Shown piece by piece: positions 1 through 11,299 of a stretch of 64,000 nucleotides of DNA. The stretch is from Aedes albopictus. Lineage: Eukaryota > Arthropoda > Insecta > Diptera > Culicidae. The notes under the pieces were generated by a model. That model was not told the origin of the DNA and ran no database searches. It was given only the letters and a program-made list of their open reading frames with translations. Made by a program: the position numbers and the translations under genes. The stretch covers positions 318,476,739-318,540,738 of the forward strand of contig NC_085137.1 of NCBI RefSeq assembly GCF_035046485.1, in the 5' to 3' direction. The stretch's first letter is position 1. Every line of letters starts with the position of its first letter.

Positions 1-733
1 TAACTATTTCATCATGTATGACTTCATGAATATCAAAATTTACTTGACAGCTTTTGTCATTGTTATCATATTGTATACAATTACTATTATCTTGTAAATC
101 AGTCTGACAAGATTTATCTGATACCATTACGTACTTTGTTGTTGTAATATTGTTAATATTATATTCTACACTATCTGGCTTGCGTAGGGCTATGTAATCA
201 AAGTTCTGGCTAATATATAATGTATGCTGTTTCAAAAATTCTGCTCCTATGATACCATGTACATTTAAGTGGTGAACTAAATAAAATTTTATCTTATACT
301 TAGACTTCCCAATTATTAAACTAACTTCAGTAGATCCGAGCGTTCTTGTTTGACTTTCATTGAATCCCGAAATCAAAAACTTTTCAGATTCAGAATAATC
401 TATGTCTGTTGCTCCGATTCTAGGGGCTGCATCCCATCTTAATATGTTTAGTTGTGAGCCTGTGTCTATCATGTAATTGATTTTTGTGTATGGTCTTTCT
501 ACAGTGGGGATATTTAACATAAATTGATTGTTGCCCGTCCAATGTATAAATACTTTTTCTTGTGCTGGAATGCATTTATCAAATTCAACCAATTGTTTTT
601 GTGGTATGTTATAACTCTTATTTATGTTCATGGGCATCATTTTCTTATTACTTGCAGCATATAAGCGCCTTTCTAAACTATTTTCTGATTGACGGAGTGA
701 TCGGACGCAATTAACGAACCTCCGGTTATTTAG
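1..733 (-). CDS. pol: Ty3/gypsy pol, N-terminal part with aspartic protease (runs off the window)
   Basis: On the - strand an open frame continues from the end of gag to the left edge without a stop, in the -1 frame relative to gag. It carries the retropepsin active site YMIDTGSQLN (near 465) and, about 75 residues later, HGIIGAEFLKQ, which matches the C-terminal Ile-Ile-Gly block of retroviral-type proteases. This is therefore the protease that would cut a gag-pol polyprotein in virus-like particles; reverse transcriptase and integrase should lie beyond position 1. There is no credible independent start codon at its beginning, and expression is expected by frameshifting from gag (heptamer at 733-739). 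The lack of stops in gag and this segment suggests a young copy. The Ty3/gypsy assignment rests on the DTG protease directly after a gag of this type; the clade within Ty3/gypsy is not decided. Confidence 0.85.
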
Positions 734-1683
734 TTTTTTCGCTCATCATAGCAAATGTTATTGTTTTGAATTCCCATGTTGCGTTCATCAAAATTTCTGT
801 TGGTCCAATAAGGCATTTGGTAATCACCACGATAAATTTCTTGTTGTCCTAGATATCTATAATTGTTAAAATATTTTTCATAACCTATTTCGCTCTGGTT
901 GAATCTACTTTTATCGTAATGGAAGTTGTGATCAATACATTGTGGATTACTGAATTTCTGTTTTTCATTTTGTTGCCTGTAAAATTCTGCAGTGTGGGAA
1001 TCCCTTAATCTTTGCTCGATGCGTTCTTGTTGTTCCACATCGATGCATTCTTCTTGTAGGTAATCTAGCAAATCTTCCAATGAGTCTTCTTTTTTCGTTT
1101 TTGCAAAAATTTTCAAATTTATATCTTCCAATCCCGCTAGAAAATGTATTCTTAAATGTCTTTGAGCGTATGACTCAATTGTAGGATCTTTAATATAATC
1201 TTTTTCGAATTCATCAATATTCCTCTTAAGTTGAAGAACGCGATCTTTGTAGTTTTTAAAACTTTCACACTTGCCTTGTTCAAGGGTCTCTATTTTATTA
1301 AACAGTTCTTCCAAATGTAAACTAATTCCGAATTCTTTTTGGAGATTATCTTTCACTTTATCCCAAGTATTTGCAAGAATGTTTTTAAATTTTAACGCTG
1401 CTGGGCCTTTAAGTTTAGACAGTGCAATTTGAATGAGTACGGTTTCTGCATTTTTCCTTTCACTAGCATCAGTTATCCGTTTTATGGGTTTCAAAAAACA
1501 ATTTATTTGATATATGAAAGCATCTAATTCACATGCACTACCATGAAATTCTGGAATACACTGTATAGCAAAATTTATTGGAAATTCAAATCTAGCGTTG
1601 TTCGCTCCACTATTGTTGCCTATTTCATCCATTGTATTAGTGGTCATTTTTATGTTGATATTTTTACTGATTTTTTTTTTCAA
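730..1683 (-). CDS. gag: Ty3/gypsy gag polyprotein
   Basis: This 317-residue intact frame resembles gag of insect Ty3/gypsy retrotransposons. It has a central block starting PEFHGSACELDAFIYQINCF, followed by a helical, Lys/Glu-rich capsid-like region with LKGPAALKFKNILANTWDKV and a stretch near LEELFNKIETLEQGKCESFK that is typical of capsid proteins of this superfamily. The C-terminal third is rich in Asn, Gln, Tyr and Arg and has no CCHC zinc knuckle, so RNA binding would depend on the basic tail. The first methionine (MKKKISKN...) is only one option; the Met at MTTNTMDEIG is equally good. The stop codon follows a slippery heptamer, and the pol frame starts there. Known for the family: gag forms the particle that packages the RNA. 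Inferred here: same role. Confidence 0.85.
   Translation of the reverse strand: MKKKISKNINIKMTTNTMDEIGNNSGANNARFEFPINFAIQCIPEFHGSACELDAFIYQINCFLKPIKRITDASERKNAETVLIQIALSKLKGPAALKFKNILANTWDKVKDNLQKEFGISLHLEELFNKIETLEQGKCESFKNYKDRVLQLKRNIDEFEKDYIKDPTIESYAQRHLRIHFLAGLEDINLKIFAKTKKEDSLEDLLDYLQEECIDVEQQERIEQRLRDSHTAEFYRQQNEKQKFSNPQCIDHNFHYDKSRFNQSEIGYEKYFNNYRYLGQQEIYRGDYQMPYWTNRNFDERNMGIQNNNICYDERKN
733..739 (-). promoter_or_regulatory. Programmed -1 ribosomal frameshift site (A AAA AAC) at the gag stop
   Basis: Read on the - strand the last gag codons are CGA AAA AAC TAA. The heptamer A AAA AAC is in the zero frame and directly abuts the gag stop. Slipping back one base continues with CTA AAT AAC CGG AGG and enters the protease frame, which stays open to the window edge. 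A AAA AAC is a canonical X XXY YYZ slippery sequence. I did not identify a clear pseudoknot or stem downstream. Confidence 0.75.
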
Positions 1684-3240
1684 ATTAACACGACCTTATT
1701 ATCGCCGGTCTGCTGCATATTTACAAAATTATTATTATTTTTTTGTTTTGATTGATTCCATTCCATTGTAATGCTAGCTTACATCTGAAAATCATGTTTA
1801 GTGTAAAATTATGCCCTAAGTTCGAAAGCATAAGGGAAAAAAATACAGTAGAGCTGAAAATATTTTCGATATCCCGTACAAAGCTGGCGATTTTGAATCA
1901 ACATTGCTATAACTGATAAAGATTTTTTTTTTTTTTTTTTGAAAGAAAAATGCAAATCTTGTTTTATTTATTGAATATTTTGCTACAATTTAAGGAGATT
2001 GTTCCCAACACTCATCAATATCTAATCTGACGAGAAAAAAAATAATTAGATATTCAAAACATATTACATTCAGCTTCCTATTATTCCTAAAACGATATTT
2101 AAATTTGGTGAATTGTAACTTGAGATATTTAAATTTTAGTAAATTCTAAAAAAAAACTTGGTTGCGATTGTCTCGTATAATAAAAAAAACTGTACTTCTT
2201 AGTTTTCTTATTTTAAACACGGTCTCAAAATCAGCACGTAGTTATGCATCAATAATTTTAATCGTTAACAGAAGTCCGCGACTTTCCTTTGATTTTGTTA
2301 ACTAGTGTTTGTTTGTATTTTTGTGTTTGTTCGTATTTTTCATCCACTTGTTCTTCTTGAAATCATTATTCTTGTTATATTTTTCCATTATTTATTAAAA
2401 ATCACTATGATTTCCTTTTTTTATAAATTTTTGAATAACTTCTTTATTTTTCCCACAACAGTATTTCAATTAAAATGTTTTTGTTCATATCGTAAAAATT
2501 TTTCATCATTTCAAACCAACTCACAAAAAATTTAAACCATCTCAAAACACTTAATCATTTAAAAGGTTAATACTCACGATACCATCAAATAATGCAGGCT
2601 GAATGATGTCCATCGGTCCAGGCACTCGGTTCCATACACAGGTTGTTGCGTTGCCATTTCCAATTCGGTGCTACGTTGTATTCCACTATCACTTGCGCTG
2701 CCACGAATTTCATCTTTTCCATCCAGTCTGTAACATTGTTTTCTTCTCAATTGTTCAAAACTGTTCAATGTTTATGGTTTGCACTGATTCTGACACTGAT
2801 TTCTTCTTCCAGTCAGAAAATTGGCGTTCCGCTGTTCTGATTGTCGAACAGTTTTGCGCTGTCACCATATGAAGCGCCCTGTACCGTCCAGGGGCTCAAC
2901 TAAACACTACACGGAATGTGATATCTTTTAATTCATAACAGTCCGACGATATCTTTTTAATAATCTATATTGAAATACCACAAACCATCACTTAACTTAT
3001 ATTACAATGATTCACTTGTTCTTATATTACCCTAACATTTTCAGTATTTCTTCACCGAACTACTAGAGACACTTCCAGCTTCTTCTTGACCCGACTACTA
3101 CGTCCTACCTACAGCCTTTATTTGGACAGTATCTAGAGGTGTCCCACATGGGAGCTCCAGACTTATCCGATGTGCTGCCTGCGTTAACGTTGTCACCGAA
3201 CTCTCCGACTACAGGCCCCGACTGAAGCCAAAGCCTCCGT
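1684..3240. other. Non-coding flank of the Ty3/gypsy element (possible leader/LTR) and a dispersed repeat
   Basis: This AT-rich stretch lies upstream of gag, so the 5' leader and LTR should be in it or just beyond it, but I could not place LTR ends or a primer-binding site. About 1815-2040 matches, in inverted orientation, 17390-17730: both share a block ending in AAAAATACAGTAGAGC and another around ATTTAAGGAGATTGT. A 64-codon minus-strand frame at 2574-2768 ends at a splice-donor-like GTGAGT, but it has no recognised similarity. Confidence 0.4.
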
Positions 3241-3249
3241 ATTTATAGC

Positions 3250-3530
3250 CTAAATTTCCTAGCAATACCCGAACCAGCTTGGGCGTGTCTAAAATTCCTA
3301 CGATCATTCTCGTCTTGCCGAAGATGTCATGATAATTCCTAACAATGCCCGAACCAACTTGGGCGTATCCAAAACCCTACCAAGAATCTTAATGCCAACG
3401 AAAAACTTAAATCTCCTAACCACGCCTGACTTGGGCGTGTTCGCACAAAACCTACTGAGAATCTTTACACCAAGGCCTACATCTTCTAGCCCCGCCTCAC
3501 TTGAGCGTATACAAGGCTTGGGTGTGTGAA
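3250..3530. repeat. Degenerate direct repeats with an ACTTGGGCGT motif
   Basis: At least four imperfect copies, spaced about 60-90 bp, contain CCTAACAATGCCCGAACC or a variant followed by ACTTGGGCGTGT (near 3260, 3335, 3415, 3490). The block is followed by a short CAT/CATC-rich tract (3555-3605). It may be part of the U3 region of the adjacent LTR element, but that is a guess. Confidence 0.55.
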
Positions 3531-3539
3531 AGAATTGAA

Positions 3540-4238
3540 CCCCACCATCGACGTCATTATCATTCTCCCCATCATCATCATCGTCACCATCATCATCCTC
3601 ATCGTCTTTGGAATTTGGCACCTTACTTGGGCACAGTGAACCCACAGCCGAACCCCGGCCGCGGATGTTGGTTGAAATTATACCCCCACATTCTTTTCTT
3701 TCAGTTTACTCGAAGTCAAAACAAATCGAGTGCAAAACAAGTCCGGCGCCGTATGCCGCCAATACGGTGTCTCAATTTCAGAACATTCCAGCTAAGGTTC
3801 ACCTGAGTTCAGAACCTTACCCGGCCAATTCGGCGCCTTGATTTCGAAACAAAAATAAACCATCTTTGTTCCAGCGCGATCAATATGATGTCGCGGTTCC
3901 ATATCATTCTTTCGGGTTTATTACCCATCGTTGTCCCAAGCGTAATTGAAATTGCATCACACCGACCGGACCCAACGTGTACGATCATGAACAACGTATC
4001 GTTGCGCGATCGTTGCCCCGGCCGACCATCCGTCCGTCGTCACATGAGCGATGATTCATAAAACCAGGTCAGTAATGTATGGTGCGATTTTTCTAGCTGC
4101 CGAAATTTTGCGCGTTAGTTACGATGGGCATTGATATTGGCGTTCTTATGGGAGTGGCAGCCGTTCTTATGGGAGTGTGGGGTGAAATGCACTTTTATCA
4201 TTTGAATTAAATTTTAATATCGGAGTGTGTGGGATATT
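3540..4238. other. No gene recognised
   Basis: Apart from the CATC-rich stretch at its left end, I see no coding frame of note, no SINE and no clear inverted repeat here. The ORFs are short, overlap on both strands and lack recognisable domains. Confidence 0.5.
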
Positions 4239-4239
4239 T

Positions 4240-6840
4240 AGGTCTTTGCACTGGTGTCTTCAGCAAAGTAGTTGAGAAGATCAAGGACTCTTCGATAGTA
4301 CGTAATTTAGTACGTATTCGCTCCAGTAGGTGGCACTAGTGATCACGAAACATTGTGCTTTGACAGGTGTTTCGTCAACAGCCATTGCCAATACTGTCGC
4401 TTTCGTATCTTGAGAATCAGACTACATAGAAAAAAACTATATTCAGTAAAGTTGATCAGGACATCAAGAGCTATCCGATAGTGAACTCGTTGGTTCTAGA
4501 TTAATCCGTGAGGTGGCGCTAGTGAGTCCTTAAAAATTTAAACCTCTATATCTCGAGAATCCGACTACATAGAAGAATTTTGTCTTCGGCAAGGTTGATC
4601 AGGACATCAAGAGCTATTCGATAGTAAACTAGTTGGTTCTAGGTTTATCCGCTAGGTGGCACTAGTGAGTCCTAAAAAAATTAAACCTCTGTATCCTGAG
4701 AATCCGAATACAAAGAAGAATTTCGTCTACGGCAAAGTTGATCAGGACATCAACAGCTATGCGATGGTGAACTAGTTGGTTCTAGATTTATCCGTTAGGT
4801 GGCGCTAGTGAGTCCTAAAAAATTTAAACGTCTGTATCTTGAGAATCCGACTACAAAGAAGAATTTTGTCTTCGGCGAGATTGATCAGGACATCAATAGC
4901 TATCCGATAGTGAACTAGTCGGTTCTAGGTTTATCCATTAGATGGCGCTAGTGGGCTCTAAAAAATAAACCTCTTTATCTCGAGAATCAGACTACATAGA
5001 AGAATTTTGTCTTCGGCAAGGTTGATCAGGACATCAAGAGCTATTCGATAGTAAACTAGTTGGTTCTAGGTTTATCCGCTAGGTGGCACTAGTGAGTCCT
5101 AAAAAAATTAAACCTCTGTATCCTGAGAATCCGATTACATAGAAAAATTTCGTCCTCGGCAAGGTTGATCAGAACATCAATAGCTATCTGATAGTGAACT
5201 AGTTGGTTCTAGATTTATCCGTTAGGTGGCGCTAGTGAGTCCTAAAAAATTTAAACCTCTGTATCTTGAGAATCCGACTACAAAGAAGAATTTTGTCTTC
5301 GGCAAGATTGATCAGGATATCAATAGCTATCCGATAGTGAACTAGTTGAGTCTAGATTTATCCGTTAGGTGGCGCTAGTGAGTCCTGAAAAAATTAAACC
5401 TCTGTATCTCGAGAATCATACTACATAGAAAAATTTCGTATACGACAAAGTTGATCAGGACATCAACAGATATTCGATAGTGAACTAGTTGATTGTAGGT
5501 TTGTCCGCTAGGTGGCGCAAGGGGGCTCAAAAAATTCTGAATTTTTGTATCTTGAGAATCAGACCACAAAGAAGAATTTCAATATCTCGTCTTCGACAAG
5601 GTCGATCAGGACATCAGGAGCTATCTAATACTAAACTAGTTGGTTCTAGGCTAATCCACTAGGTGGCGCTAGCAAGTCATAGAAACTCCTAACTCTGTTT
5701 CTCAACAACCAGAGTACATAGTAATATTTTGTCTGCGGCAAAGATGATCAGGACATCAAGAGCTATCCGATAGTGAACTAGTTGGTTCTGGGTTTATTCA
5801 TGAGATGGCGCTAGTGAGTCCTAAAAAAATAAATCTCTGTATCTTGAGAATCCGACTACATAGAAGAATTTCGTCTTCGGCAAGGTTGATCAGGACATCA
5901 ATAGCTATCCGATAGTGAACTCGTTGGTTCTTGATTAATCCGTTAGGTAGCGCTAGTGAGTCTTTAAAAATTTAAACCTCTATATCTCGAGAATCCGACT
6001 ACATAGAATAATTTTGTCTTCGGCAAGGTTGATCAGGACATCAATAGCTATCCGATAGTGAAATAGTTGGTTCTAGGCTTAACCGTTAGGTGGCGCTAGT
6101 GAGTCCAAAAAATTTAAACCTCTGTATCTCGAGAATCCAACTGCATAGAAGTATTTTGCCTTCGGTAATCTCGATCAGGACATCAACAGCTATCCAATAG
6201 TGAACTAGTTGATTGTAGGTTTGTCTGCTAGGTGGCGCAAGTGGGCTCCAAAAATTCTGAACTTCTGTATCTCGAGAATCAGACTACATAGAAAATTTAT
6301 GTTTTCGGCAAAGTTGATCAGGACATCAAGAGCTATCCGATAGTGAACTAGTTGGTTGTAGGTTTATCCGCTAGGTGGCGTTAGTGAGCTCTAAAAATTC
6401 CAGACATCTGTATCTCGAGAATCAGACAGCATTGAAAAATATCGTCTTCGGCAATGTCGATCAGGAATTCAACAGCTATCCGATAGAGAACTAGTTGATT
6501 GTAGGTTTGTCCGCTAGGTGGCGCAAGTGGGCTCTAAATATTGTGAGCTTCTGTATCTCGAGAATCAGACTACATAGAAGAATTTCAAAATTTCGTCTTC
6601 GACAAGGTCGATCAGGACATCATGAGCTATCCGATACTGAACTAGTTGGTTCAAGGTTTATCCACTAGGTGGCGCTAGCGAGTCATAGAAATTCTTAACT
6701 TCTGTTTCTCTACAACCAGACTACATAGACAATTTTTGTCTTCGGCAAAGTTGGTCAGGACATCAAGAGCTATCCGTTAGTGAACTAGTTGGTTCTAGGT
6801 TTATCCGTTAGGTGGCGCAAGTGGGTTCTGTGGGTTCTAT
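4240..6840. repeat. Tandem satellite array, ~143-bp unit, about 18 copies
   Basis: The phrase AGGTGGCGCTAGTGAGTCC or a close variant recurs at 4511, 4654, 4797, 4940, 5081, 5224, 5367, 5510, 5661, 5803, 5945, 6088, 6230, 6373, 6516, 6667 and 6810, with a diverged first unit near 4329. Spacing is 141-143 bp except for two 151-bp steps. Each unit also contains GATCAGGACATCAAGAGC, GAACTAGTTGGTTCTAGG and CTCGAGAATCCGACTACATA. Copies differ by roughly 5-20 percent by eye. There is no open frame across the units. The two 151-bp units share the same extra 8 bp and lie seven units apart, which indicates higher-order duplication inside the array. Confidence 0.95.
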
Positions 6841-7040
6841 TAGCTGCTGAATCTCAAAAATCAGGCTTCATCAGTGAATCAAAATTCAACCATCGCGCAA
6901 CAATAATGACAATGTCGCAACCTGTATTTGTTGCGATAAACAAACCCATGCGACATAAGTGTTTCCCAACTTGAAAATAATGGGATTGACATCGTACACC
7001 ACCAGTTTAGAGTTTTTTAAGCCTTGCTTTGCGATTTTCC

Positions 7041-7200
7041 GCTAGTGAGCTCTAAATATTCTGAACTTCTGTATCAGACTACATAGAAGAATTTTGACTT
7101 CGGCAAGGTCGATCAGGACATCAAGAGCTATCCTATAGTGAACTAGTTGGTTGTAGGTTTGTCCGCTAGGTGGCGCAAGTGGGCTCTAAAAATTCTGAAC
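7041..7200. repeat. Detached unit of the 143-bp satellite
   Basis: After about 200 bp of unrelated sequence (6845-7040) one more unit appears, with TTCGGCAAGGTCGATCAGGA and GCTAGGTGGCGCAAGTGGGC. A second, more diverged remnant is at about 7700-7790 (GGTTTATGTTTTCCCGTTAGGTGGC, then CTCGAGAATAGAACTACATA). The array was evidently interrupted or eroded at its right end. Confidence 0.8.
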
Positions 7201-7925
7201 AAATATTGATAAAGTAGTTTGTACGATGAAACAGAACTGCATGGCTACTGATTGATAACAAAACCAGCTAGGTATCAAACAGCCGTCTCATTTCACTAAA
7301 TATAATAATGAACAAAATATAGTATAGTATAGTTAGTCATCAACTTGAACTAATAAAAACGTAATTTTCGATAACGTGCTATGTGCTATCAATTTGTTAT
7401 CTTTACTCAGGTTCATTGTGACTCTCATCTCAAAGACATTCGTTTGGGTCGAACGTGCCTCTGGAGCCGACCTACTGATTGGTCGGCTTCATGCAGAATA
7501 GTTGTAGATAGATAAATTGAACGTAATTTGATCAACTAGCGCCCAGCAATTTGGTTAGAGGCCAGAAGACTTGAATGCACAATGGTCTATTCGCAGATTA
7601 GTAAGTATTGGTAATACCGTGGAAAATAAAGCATGTTGCATCGTCTTCCATTCTCCTCTGTTTTTCGTGCTCGTTCAAGAGAGTTATTATCCGATGATGA
7701 ATGGGTTGGTTTATGTTTTCCCGTTAGGTGGCTTCAATGATTCATAGAAATTTTGAACTTGTGTATCTCGAGAATAGAACTACATAAAGGACTCTGGTCC
7801 ATATAACCACAGCTGTAAATAACATGATCCGTTAAATACGATCACGCATCATCAGTGGGAATTGTTTCCACTGTGAACTTCGGAGGAAGCTGAGATAGAT
7901 GAGAATGAGATTCATTTCATTCATT
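7201..7925. other. No gene recognised; carries one satellite remnant
   Basis: No open frame with recognisable content. The only structure is the diverged satellite remnant near 7700-7790. The left part is AT-rich single-copy-looking sequence. Confidence 0.45.
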
Positions 7926-7929
7926 TATT

Positions 7930-8890
7930 TAGTATAACAACAAGTTCAAGATGAAGCTGAATCAACAATATTTCTCCATAATACACGGTTCGTGGCTGCC
8001 GTTCTCCATCCTCGGTCACACCCGATGCTCGCCAAGTCACGCTCCATCTGATCCGCCCATCGTGCTCTCTGCGCTCCACACCTTCTTGTGCCAATCGGAT
8101 CTGTAGCGGACACCAACTTTGCAGACGTGTTGTCCGGCATTCTTGCAACATGCCCTGCCCATCATATCCTTCCGGCTTTGGTCACCTTCTCGATGCTGGG
8201 TTCGCCGTCAAGTGCAGCGACCTCGTTGTTACATCCTTCTTCGCCACACACCGTTTTCCTGTACCCCGCCGAAGATCGTCCTTAGCACGCGTCGCTCGAA
8301 AACTCCGAGTGCTTGCAGGTCCTCCTCGAGCATGGTCCATGTCTCGTGTCCGTAGAGGACCACCGGTCATATTAGCGTTTTGTACATGGTGCATTTGGTG
8401 CGTGGGTGAATCTTTTTCGACCGCAGTTTCTTCTGGAGCCCGTAGTAGGACTACCGCTGATGATGTACCTCCGAATTTCACGGCTCACGTTGTTGTCAGC
8501 CGTCAGTAAGTATCCGAGGCAAACGAATTCCTCCACCACCTGGAAGATATCCCCGTCTATCGTAACATTACTACCCAGGCAGATCCGGTCGTGTTCGGAT
8601 CCGCCTACCGCGTCCGTAAAGCACACAAATTGAATGGGTTTTGTGAAGATCGTTCCCCGGCTGTTGAGCCAGACTCGTCACATCACACCTTCCAGAGCGA
8701 TGTTGAAGAGTAGGCATGAGAGTCACCTTGTCGCAGTCCCCTGTGAGATTCGAATGAACTGGATAGTTCACCCGAAACCCTTACGCAGTTTTGCACACCC
8801 TCCATCGTTGCTTTTATTTATCAGTCTAGTCAGCTTCGTAGGAAAACCGTTTTCGTCCATGATTTTCCATAGCTCTGCGCGGAAGAATGA
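7930..8890 (-). pseudogene. Decayed RTE-like non-LTR retrotransposon, reverse transcriptase C-terminal half
   Basis: Read on the - strand, fragments in several frames line up as one reverse transcriptase: RAELWKIMDENGFPTKLTRL (about 8880-8820), then a stretch ending in IALEG-like residues, FCVCFTDAV where the catalytic (F/Y)ADD box should be, RICLGSNVTIDGDIFQVVEE (about 8600-8545), KKLRSKK-like and HPRTKCT-like pieces, and at the end MPDNTSAKLVSATDPIGTRR with WADQMERDLASIGC (about 8140-8020). This series is familiar from RTE-type elements of mosquitoes. At least three frameshifts and the broken active site make it non-functional. The remnant at 16700-17060 belongs to the same kind of element. 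Family name at clade level is my recollection, not a search result. Confidence 0.75.
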
Positions 8891-9450
8891 GATGAGCAGA
8901 ACGCTCATAAGGTGGTCTTCTATAAAAATGAAACATAAACCAAGCTCAAAGAACAATTGCAAATATTTGGAGTTTTCGAATGACGAGTGCTAAGATAATC
9001 TTTCGCTCTGTACTAGATAACGGTGTGTGGCGGGAGAGGGTGAGCCACGTGCTCGCAAAGCCAGAAGGAAAAACTGTTGAAAACTATCCATTGATAAGCT
9101 TCTAGCAGATTGTTTTAGTTATTACTAATGTAATCAATTTCTGGAATATTTCAAACTGTAACTTTTTTTATTAGGAGAATATTAACTATGATCAGTCATC
9201 TAAAACAGATTTACATAGCTCATAGAAATAAGGTAGCTGCGCAAAAAAAAAATTAAAAAATATTTTTTCTACGTTTCACGTGCACATGCCCCGCTGTGTA
9301 TTAAAACGAAAATTTCACCGTAGATTTCCGTTTAAATGACTGCAATAACTTTCTTTTATGGGGTTGAGGTACTCCAGAAAAAATCAGGCATCTACTGAGA
9401 TTGTGGCATAATTCGGGCGTTAATGGGTTAAAAGCATTAAGTTTTTAATG
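8891..9450. other. No gene recognised
   Basis: AT-rich sequence without a credible coding frame, inverted repeat or known repeat that I can name. Confidence 0.45.
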
Positions 9451-9626
9451 GAGCGGACCTAGTGTGATGGTTAGAACACTTGGCTATCACGCCGAGGACC
9501 TGGGATCGAATCCCACTCCCGACAAACTCGCAAAATGTGAGTTCTTCCTTCGGAAGTGAAGTAAAGCGTGGGTCCCGAGATGAACTAGCCTAGGGCTAAA
9601 AATCTCGTTAATACAGATAAAAAAAA
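9451..9626 (+). mobile_element. tRNA-derived SINE (family 1), near full length
   Basis: The left part is tRNA-like with a box A-like TAGTGTGATGG (9461-9471) and a box B GGATCGAATCC (9512-9522), the two internal RNA polymerase III promoter elements. It is followed by a conserved body (CGTGGGTCCCGAGATGAACTAG, shortened here as CGTGGGTCCCGAGATG) and an A-rich tail. A 5'-truncated relative is at 15829-15977 and a 3' fragment at 46439-46510 (ACCAGCCTCGGGCTGAAAAT). SINEs of this type depend on a partner non-LTR element for movement. Confidence 0.8.
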
Positions 9627-11174
9627 TTGCCATTCAGCTATTCATTTTTAATGGCAAAATTTGATCTTCGTTAGTTATTTTCTTCTACCCGGATACTGAT
9701 ACCACTACTGCGATTACACCAGTGATTCACCCAAATATTTAGCGTACTTAGCGGGAACTCAAACTAGACTGGCGGTCCAAAGCCATTAGGGCAACTGGAG
9801 ACCCCAATTTCTTCAGGACGCCTTCAAAAATTTTTCCTAAGTACATGTATTTTTTCGAAAATTTACTCAATATTTTATTAAATTGATATAGTCAGTTTTT
9901 TGCATTTTAGGAGATTCCCTCATAAATTTCTTAAGGTTCACCGGACAATATCCATCCAAAATCCACAAAAAAGTTTTACCTGTTTCATAAAGGCTTTGGG
10001 AAATTTAAGCTAAATTCTACAAGAATACTAACGTCTTAACTGATCAACTTCTCCCGAAATCACGGTACTTGTGATGTTAACCGAGGGCTAGCCATATTGC
10101 CACCACTCGAATAACAGTCCTATTTGTAAGAAGGTGAGAAAAAGGCATTTGAAGTTTGAAAATTAATTTCCATGTAAATGAAACTTTGAAAAATGAACAT
10201 AATTTGAAAAATATTTCGATCATCTTGAAACTTACACAGGCTGATTTGCATCTTGATACATAACTATGAAAAAAATATTAGGTTTAATACAAATTGAATT
10301 TTGTGTTACAGTTATACAAAGCCATGAGTACTATGCGAGTACTTTCAATATGGGATACGCTTGATTTGCCAAGTAACGCGCTGGTCATAGAAGAGTCACG
10401 GCGGTGCAGGTTTGTTAAGCAGAAGTGACTGTGACTTATTTCTTACAAATAAAAACTTACGTGCTAGAAGTAAGTCACTGTGACTTCTGTTAAAATAAGC
10501 CCTGTAAGCCTATACGAAGCCTTTAAAGAAGTTTGCAGTGCTGTCATAGGGCTTGGAGATTAGGAATGGAGAATGGAAAGTAGATTTCGACCAAAACATA
10601 CTCAAGTCGGTCATGATCAATACATTTTAAACATTCATGTCAGACGGGATCGGAGGAGTGGGATCATTTTTGTTATCATTGGAATACTGCTCGGAATGCT
10701 GTTGTTTAATAGATAATGGAATCTGGTTTTATTGATATTTCCATTTTTTTCAAGCATTGTGGTGATTCTAGGCACGATTATCATAGTTTATTAGTTCAAA
10801 GACGAACTTATTTCCCTCCTCTTCTGAAACGTTCATACTGTTCATACTGTTCCCATGGTGCATTAGTGGAACAGATGGAAAAAGCAATGGACTTGGATTT
10901 TCGACCAGGAACCCGGAGAACAACAGCTAGAATCTAGATGAATTAACAAAAAAGCAACATCAGTGGAAGCGAAAGAAATTAGAAAAGAACAAGAAATTAA
11001 AAAAAAATATCTCTTTCTTTGTCTTACTTTTGACAACTTTGGCTCCAGAGAATTGGTACGATATTTTGAAGTTGGCCGTATATCAGCCGAATAATTCGCC
11101 AAAAGTGGCTTTTGAGTAGCTCTATAAGAAGATATAGAACCAATTAGCTCTGATAGGTTGTATATTCGACTATA
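9627..11174. other. No gene recognised; one imperfect inverted repeat
   Basis: No coding frame with a recognisable product; the two ORFs over 70 codons near 10716-11225 overlap on opposite strands and look random. At 10419-10493 an imperfect inverted repeat pairs CAGAAGTGACTGTGACTTA with TAAGTCACTGTGACTTCTG around a ~36-bp loop. Confidence 0.45.
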
Positions 11175-11299
11175 CACCGTGTCCAATAAGTTCTCATACA
11201 AAACCAAATTGAATTCATTTCTCATCTGTAATTAGGATTTTCGAAGTAAGTTTATTTACTGAAAGGCCAACTAATAATGATCAAATGCAGCATATGTTT

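Noticed and set aside
9451..9626. Candidate functional tRNA gene
   Set aside because: Box A and B are present, but the acceptor stem does not close and the segment continues into a SINE body repeated elsewhere. The same holds for 16430-16647 and 39011-39298.
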